From: Exiguobacterium sp. s48
GTDB taxonomy: Bacteria; Bacillota; Bacilli; Exiguobacteriales; Exiguobacteriaceae
Direction: 5' to 3'
DNA: 64,000 nt
Assembly: GCF_018617395.1 (NCBI RefSeq)
Contig: NZ_JACSKC010000001.1
Span: 372,001 to 436,000, forward strand
The translations under genes were made by a program, and so were the position numbers. Positions 55,883 to 64,000 of this stretch are shown piece by piece; positions within the stretch are counted from its first letter, which is position 1, and each line of letters starts with the position of its first letter. The notes beneath the pieces were generated by a model. The model was not told where the DNA came from, searched no databases, and worked only from the letters and a program-made list of their open reading frames with translations.

Positions 55883-57159
55883 TACTTCAAAACGCGACAT
55901 GGTATGACGAGGGAACGAAACGCACGACATCTATTCTAGTGAAGGACGGAAAGATCGAATCACTCGACTATATGGGGGAGGGCGCGGGGCAAGAAATCAT
56001 CGATGCATCAGGCTATCTGCTCACACCAGGACTCGTCGATGTCCATGTCCACTTGCGTGAACCGGGAGGCGAGGTGAAAGAGACGATTCAGACGGGAACG
56101 ATGGCTGCTGCGGCAGGCGGATTCACGACCATCTGCTCGATGCCAAACACGAGACCGGTACCGGACAATCGCGAGACGATGGACGTCCTCCTCCAAAAAA
56201 TCGATCAAGATGCAGTCGTCCGAGTCCTTCCTTACGCGGCCATCACGAAACGACAGCTCGGTGAGGAACAGGTCGACATGGAATCGCTCGCAGATGCCTT
56301 TGCCTTCACAGATGACGGGGTCGGTGTCCAATCGGCGGCGATGATGCGACAAGCGATGAGAGAAGCGAAACGATTGAACAAAGCGGTCGTCGCCCACTGT
56401 GAAGACAATACGTTGAAGGCGGGATCGGTCCACGAGGGCAAATTCAGTGAGGCGCATGGCATTCAAGGAATTCCGAGTCTTGCGGAGAGCATTCATATCG
56501 CTCGCGACGTGTTGATCGCCGAAGAGACAGGTTGTCATTATCACGTCTGTCACGTCTCAACCCGCCAATCGGTTCGTGTCATTCGGGATGCGAAGCGTGC
56601 CGGCATTCGTGTGACTGCTGAAGTGACGCCACATCACCTCGTCTTGAGTGAAGATGATATCCCAGGACTCGATGCAAACTTCAAGATGAACCCGCCGCTC
56701 CGAAGCGAGGACGATCGACAGGCGCTTCTCGAAGGATTGTTCGATGGAACGATCGACATGATTGCAACGGACCATGCTCCTCATACAGCAGAAGAGAAGG
56801 CACAGGGGATGGAACGTGCACCATTCGGGATTACCGGCTTCGAGACGGCATTCCCGCTTCTCTACACGACGTTTGTGGAAACCGGCGTCATGGAAGAACA
56901 TCAGTTGATTGATTGGATGACGAAACGCCCGAGCGACGTGTTCGGATTATCAAGAGGGGAACTGAAAGTTGGGGCGGATGCCGATTTGGTACTGATTGAT
57001 ACAGAAACGACGCGGGTGGTGGATCCGTCGACGTTCTATTCGAAAGGGAAGAACACACCTTTTACGGGGAAACAACTTGTCGGATGGCCGGTCATGACGA
57101 TGGTCGGTGGCGAAATTGTATATAAGGGGCGATTTGATGAAACGAACATTATGGCTTGA
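55879..57159 (+). CDS. pyrC: Dihydroorotase
   Basis: 426 residues. Metal-binding HVH (56-58) in [11 protein letters not shown], then [16 protein letters not shown] and ATDHAPHT with further His and the catalytic Asp. It closes N-carbamoylaspartate to dihydroorotate. The 3' end overlaps pyrAA by 23 bases. Confidence 0.96.
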   Translation: MILQNATWYDEGTKRTTSILVKDGKIESLDYMGEGAGQEIIDASGYLLTPGLVDVHVHLREPGGEVKETIQTGTMAAAAGGFTTICSMPNTRPVPDNRETMDVLLQKIDQDAVVRVLPYAAITKRQLGEEQVDMESLADAFAFTDDGVGVQSAAMMRQAMREAKRLNKAVVAHCEDNTLKAGSVHEGKFSEAHGIQGIPSLAESIHIARDVLIAEETGCHYHVCHVSTRQSVRVIRDAKRAGIRVTAEVTPHHLVLSEDDIPGLDANFKMNPPLRSEDDRQALLEGLFDGTIDMIATDHAPHTAEEKAQGMERAPFGITGFETAFPLLYTTFVETGVMEEHQLIDWMTKRPSDVFGLSRGELKVGADADLVLIDTETTRVVDPSTFYSKGKNTPFTGKQLVGWPVMTMVGGEIVYKGRFDETNIMA

Positions 57160-58219
57160 GGATGGAATGAAATTTGTCGGGAAAGGGTTCGGGGCACCCG
57201 CTGATACGATGGGTGAAGTCGTCTTTCAGACAGGGATGACAGGATATCAAGAAATCTTATCGGATCCGTCGTACTGCGACCAAATGATTGTCCTGACGAA
57301 CCCGTTGATCGGAAACTATGGTGTCAATCGCGAGGATTTTGAAACGACAGTTCCGGTGGCGAAAGGGTTAATCGTAAAAGAAGTATGCGATACGCCATCG
57401 AACTTCCGTTCAACGACGACACTCGATGCAACACTCACTCGCTTCGGCATTCCAGGACTCTCGGATATCGATACACGAATGTTGACACGTCACTTACGGG
57501 CGCAAGGTGTCATGCGAGGTGTCCTCGTCGATGGTGAATTGACATGGGACGAGGTACAGTCTCGCTTTAACGAACTGTCTCCGAACGACCAAGTCGCACG
57601 TGTTTCGACGAAACGGACGTATGTGAGTACGGGAACGGGACCACGTATCGCCTTGATCGACTTTGGCGCGAAACTCGGAATCATGCGCGAGTTGATGAAA
57701 CGCGACTGTGAAGTCATCGTCTTCCCGCATGATGTGACGGCAGAAGAGGTATTACGGTACGAGCCAGACGGCATTATGTTATCAAATGGACCAGGAGACC
57801 CTAAAGACGTTCCGACTGCATTGCCGCTCATCGAGCAACTCATGCCGACGACACCAATGTTCGGGATTTGTCTCGGTCATCAGCTGATTGCCCTCGCAAA
57901 CGGTGCGAATACATTCAAGCTTCCGTTCGGACATCGTGGCGCGAATCATCCGGTGCTCGAGCTTGAGACAGGTGCCGTGACCATCACTTCTCAAAACCAT
58001 GGATATGCGGTAGAGGAAACGTCACTGCTCGATACACCGCTCATCGTGACACATCGTGCGGTCAATGACGGAACGATTGAAGGGGTAAGACATCTCCATC
58101 ATCCGACCTTCTCGGTACAGTATCATCCCGAGGCAGCACCGGGACCGTTCGATGCCAACGACTTATTTGACCGTTTCATGCAACTCGTACAAGAAAACAA
58201 ACAGAAAGTAGGAATTTGA
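57137..58219 (+). CDS. pyrAA: Carbamoyl-phosphate synthase small (glutaminase) subunit
   Basis: 360 residues from the ATG at 57137, which lies inside the pyrC 3' end and is preceded by AAGGGGCG. The N-terminal domain has [18 protein letters not shown]; the class I glutaminase domain has FGICLGHQ (catalytic Cys), FGHRGANHP and [10 protein letters not shown] (catalytic His and Glu). It supplies ammonia to the large subunit. Confidence 0.96.
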   Translation: MKRTLWLEDGMKFVGKGFGAPADTMGEVVFQTGMTGYQEILSDPSYCDQMIVLTNPLIGNYGVNREDFETTVPVAKGLIVKEVCDTPSNFRSTTTLDATLTRFGIPGLSDIDTRMLTRHLRAQGVMRGVLVDGELTWDEVQSRFNELSPNDQVARVSTKRTYVSTGTGPRIALIDFGAKLGIMRELMKRDCEVIVFPHDVTAEEVLRYEPDGIMLSNGPGDPKDVPTALPLIEQLMPTTPMFGICLGHQLIALANGANTFKLPFGHRGANHPVLELETGAVTITSQNHGYAVEETSLLDTPLIVTHRAVNDGTIEGVRHLHHPTFSVQYHPEAAPGPFDANDLFDRFMQLVQENKQKVGI

Positions 58220-58220
58220 C

Positions 58221-61200
58221 ATGCCAAAACGACCAGATATTCAGAAAATCCTCGTAATCGGATCAGGACCGATTGTAATCGGACAAGCAGCGGAGTTTGA
58301 TTATGCTGGTACACAGGCATGTCTTGCCTTGAAAGAAGAAGGCTACGAAGTCATCCTCGTCAACTCGAATCCGGCCACTATCATGACGGATCCGACGACA
58401 GCGGATCGTGTCTATATCGAACCGCTCGAACCAGAATTCGTCGAACGAATCATTCGTCAGGAACGTCCTGATGCCCTCCTTGCCACGCTCGGCGGTCAGA
58501 CGGGATTGAACTTGGCATTTGAACTCGACAAACGGGGCGTCTTGCGAGATTGCGGCGTGGAACTACTCGGGACGAAACTGTCTGCGATCGTTCAGGCAGA
58601 GGACCGGGAACAGTTCCGTAACTTGATGTTCGAACTTGGTCACGGCGTACCTGAAAGTGAGATTGTTCATACACTCGAGTCTGCTTGGGGATTTGCGGAA
58701 CAGATCGGGTATCCGATTATCATCCGGCCTGCGTACACGCTCGGGGGAACCGGGGGAGGGATTGCCCATGACCGGGAATCGTTCGAGCAAATCGTTGAAT
58801 CCGGATTGAAGGCAAGTCCTGTGACGCAAGTCTTGCTCGAGAAATCGATTGCCGGGATGAAAGAAGTCGAGTTTGAGGTCATGCGTGACTCGAGTGACCA
58901 AGCCATCATCGTCTGTGCGATGGAAAACTTTGACCCGGTCGGAGTCCACACTGGTGACTCGATCGTATTCGCACCGACGCAGACGTTGTCGGATCGGGAT
59001 TATCAAATGTTACGGAGCGTATCGCTCGATATCATTCGGGCACTTGGGATTGAAGGAGGATGTAACATCCAATTCGCACTCGACCCGGACAGTTTCACAT
59101 ATTACGTCATCGAAGTGAATCCACGTGTGTCACGAAGTTCGGCGCTCGCATCAAAAGCGACTGGCTATCCGATTGCCAAGCTTGCTGCGAAAGTCGCTGT
59201 CGGCTACAAGTTGTCAGAACTAAAAAACCCGGTCACCGAGACGAGCTACGCCTCGTTCGAACCGGCGCTCGATTACGTCGTCGCCAAAATCCCACGTTTC
59301 GCTTTCGACAAGTTTGAGTCCGCGGATCGCCGCTTAGGCACACAAATGAAGGCGACGGGTGAGGTCATGGCCATTGGTCGGAATTTAGAAGAGGCTCTGT
59401 TAAAAGCCGTTCGTTCGCTCGAACTGGGTATGGAAGAACTTTATGTCCCACAACTTCAAGCGCTGGACACAGAACAGCTCGAGCATGGACTCATTCATCC
59501 GACAGACGAGCGTATGTTCATCATCTATGAGGCACTACGTCGCGGGTACACGGTAAAAACGCTACATCAACTGACAAAAATCGATCGATTCTACTTACAG
59601 AAATTAAACCGGATCTGGAAAGCCGAGCAACAACTAGCATCGGAGCCATTGACGTCAGAACGTTTGCTCGACGTGAAGCGACTTGGTTTCAGTGACGTCG
59701 CCATCGCCCGAATCCTAGAGACAGACGTTGAGACAATTCGTTCGCAACGTCATGGATGGAACATTCGACCTGTATATAAAATGGTCGATACGTGTGCGGC
59801 GGAATTCGCATCGGAGACACCGTATTTCTACGGGACGTATGAAGTGGAGAACGAAGCGGTGAAGACAGACCGTGAATCCATCCTCGTCCTCGGGTCGGGT
59901 CCGATTCGAATCGGACAAGGTGTCGAATTTGATTATGCGACCGTGCACTCGATTCAAACCATTCGAGATGCGGGATATGAAGCCATCATCATCAACAATA
60001 ACCCAGAGACGGTCTCGACGGACTTCTCCATCTCCGATCGCTTATACTTCGAGCCGTTGACGACGGAAGATGTGTTAGAAGTCATCGATAACGAGAACCC
60101 GCTCGGCGTCATCGTCCAATTCGGTGGACAGACCGCCATCAACTTAGCGGCATCGCTCGAAGCGAACGGCGTAAAAATTCTCGGAACGTCATTAGAAGAT
60201 ATCGACCGTGCCGAAGACCGGAAGGCGTTCGAGGCTACCTTGTCCGCTGAACGATTGGCGCAACCACCAGGAAAGACGGCGACGAACGTGGAAGAGGCCG
60301 TCGAATGTGCGAACGAACTCGGCTATCCGGTACTCGTCCGACCATCATACGTGCTCGGCGGACGGGCGATGGAGATCGTGTATGAACAGTCGGAGCTCGA
60401 GCGTTACATGCGAAACGCCGTCATCGCCTCGAAAGATCGCCCGGTCCTAATCGATCGCTATTTAACGGGGATTGAGATCGAAGTCGATGCCATCTGTGAC
60501 GGGACAGACGTCTATATCCCAGGCATCATGGAGCATATCGAACGGGCCGGCGTACACTCAGGTGATTCGATTGCCGTATATCCGCCACAACGACTCAGTG
60601 ATGAATTGAAGCAAAAAGTCGTCGATTATACGATCAAGTTGGCGAAGGCGTTCCGCATTAAAGGGCTTCTCAATATCCAGTTCGTCTATGCAGATGATTT
60701 GTACGTCATCGAGGTGAACCCGCGTGCGAGCCGGACGGTTCCATTCATCTCGAAAGTGACAGGGTTACCGGTCGCGCGGATTGCGACACAAACGATTCTC
60801 GGAACAAGCTTGAAAGAACTCGGTCTTGGGACGGGCATCCATCCTGAGTCGGACAGCATTTCGGTTAAAGTCCCGGTCTTCTCGTTCGCGAAATTGAAAG
60901 AAGTCGATCCATCGCTCGGACCTGAGATGAAGTCGACAGGGGAAGTCATGGCAACAGATCGGACACTTGAAAAAGCGCTCTATAAAGGTCTTGTCGCAGC
61001 AGGGATGAACATCGCCTTAAAAGGAAACGTGCTCATGACGATTGCGGATCACGACAAGGATGAGGCGATTGCCTTAGCCAAACGATTCGACCGCCTCGGT
61101 TTCCGACTCATGGCAACGAGTGGGACGGCTGAACGTCTCGAAGCGGAACAGATGCGCGTCCGTCGAGTCGGGAAGATTCAAGAAGACGGTGAGACGATGC

Positions 61201-61420
61201 TCAGCGTGATCGAGCGAGGAGACGTCGACTTGATCATCAATACGACGAGTCGCGACGCACTCGTCACGAAAGATGGCTTCTTGATTCGCCGTACAGCCGC
61301 CGAACAAGGTACGCTCTGCCTCACATCGCTCGACACGGTCGAAGCGCTACTACAAGTCATTGAAAGCTTATCGTTCCAAACGGTCAGCATCCCGGCATTC
61401 ACAACGTTCGGGGTGATGGT

Positions 61421-61424
<4 letters not shown>
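58221..61424 (+). CDS. pyrAB: Carbamoyl-phosphate synthase large subunit
   Basis: 1067 residues with two homologous ATP-grasp halves. The first opens with [19 protein letters not shown], the second with [18 protein letters not shown] (about residue 555). [19 protein letters not shown] and [20 protein letters not shown] mark the first ATP-grasp, and [18 protein letters not shown] the second. The C-terminal MGS-like domain (from about 930) binds allosteric effectors. It makes carbamoyl phosphate from bicarbonate, ammonia and two ATP. It starts one base after pyrAA. Confidence 0.97.
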
Positions 61425-63725
<2,301 letters not shown>

Positions 63726-63742
<17 letters not shown>

Positions 63743-64000
63743 GGCACTTTTACAGATTGAGGCCGTCACACTTTCACCGACTGAGCCGTATACATGGTCG
63801 AGCGGCTTGAAGAGTCCCATCTACTGCGATAATCGGCTCACACTCAGTTATCCAGAAGTACGTCAAGTCATCGTCGATGGATTGGTGAAGTCAGTCAATC
63901 CGACCGAAGTCGATGTGATCGCAGGGACAGCAACGGCAGGGATTCCTCACGGGGCATTGCTCGCCGACCGACTCGGTCTCCCGTTCATTTATGTCCGTTC
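63726..64000 (+). CDS. pyrE: Orotate phosphoribosyltransferase (5' part, cut by window end)
   Basis: The first 91 codons, starting [18 protein letters not shown] at 63726, overlapping the pyrF 3' end by 17 bases. [15 protein letters not shown] and [30 protein letters not shown] are typical of PyrE; the PRPP loop and C-terminal half lie outside the window. It transfers phosphoribose to orotate. GGAATGGGGACA lies before the start. Confidence 0.93.

Noticed and set aside
56008-56553. 181-residue reverse-strand frame inside pyrC
   Set aside because: Shadow frame of pyrC; His/Arg-rich composition typical of antisense translation and no translation start signal.

Overview
The window is one contiguous piece of housekeeping chromosome from a low-to-mid GC Bacillota of the order Bacillales. 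Gene order follows the Bacillus subtilis yla-cta-ylb-dcw-pyr arc almost step by step, but every sporulation gene expected in that arc is absent (no spoVD, spoVE, spoIIGA-sigE-sigG or ylaJ). murF sits where Bacillus has murE, ftsW sits beside pyc, and a caa3 oxidase cluster is present. This fits a non-sporulating Bacillales such as Exiguobacterium. The genus is an inference from layout and protein flavour, not a database match. I see no mobile element, prophage, CRISPR array, rRNA or tRNA.

Layout. 1-8.6 kb: tail of an unknown gene, a ykzI-like small gene, a fused inositol-phosphatase/GNAT gene, ylaF, typA, ylaH, ylaI, ylaL, the PIN-PhoH gene, an mdtG-like exporter and an unknown conserved gene. 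8.7-15.2 kb: ylaN, ftsW, pyruvate carboxylase and a photolyase. 15.2-23.8 kb: heme A and caa3 oxidase block (ctaA divergent from ctaB-C-D-E-F, then ctaG, ctaM-like, sco and a 91-residue unknown). 23.8-32.9 kb: yugN-like, an ATP-grasp gene, ricF-ylbG, rsmD-coaD-sepM, tmcAL, ylbN-rpmF, panE, a DUF3397-like gene and bshC. 33.0-48.3 kb: cell wall and division cluster (rsmH, ftsL, pbpB, murF, mraY, murD, murG, divIB, ftsA, ftsZ, pgeF, ylmE, sepF, ylmG, ylmH, divIVA). 48.3-52.8 kb: T-box-controlled ileS, lspA and rluD. 52.8-64 kb: the complete pyrimidine operon pyrR-P-B-C-AA-AB-K-D-F and the first 91 codons of pyrE, which runs off the window.

How the parts work together. The cta block supplies heme O/A, the oxidase subunits and the copper and heme assembly factors. 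The dcw block makes lipid II and the divisome. The pyr operon makes UMP and is controlled by three PyrR-type RNA sites. The first and third sites precede intrinsic terminators (transcription attenuation). The second has no terminator, and its hairpin is built from the pyrP Shine-Dalgarno sequence itself, so it looks like translational repression; I rate this the best regulatory observation in the window. Other points worth a look are the SuhB-GNAT fusion, a cre-like and an FNR/Rex-like site between ctaA and ctaB, a consensus promoter for the ileS T-box RNA inside divIVA, a possible photolyase promoter that would start its transcript inside the pyc terminator, and an RNA hairpin between the ribosome-binding site and start codon of the ATP-grasp gene. 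I did not find a clearly novel multi-gene system; this is mostly conserved core genome.
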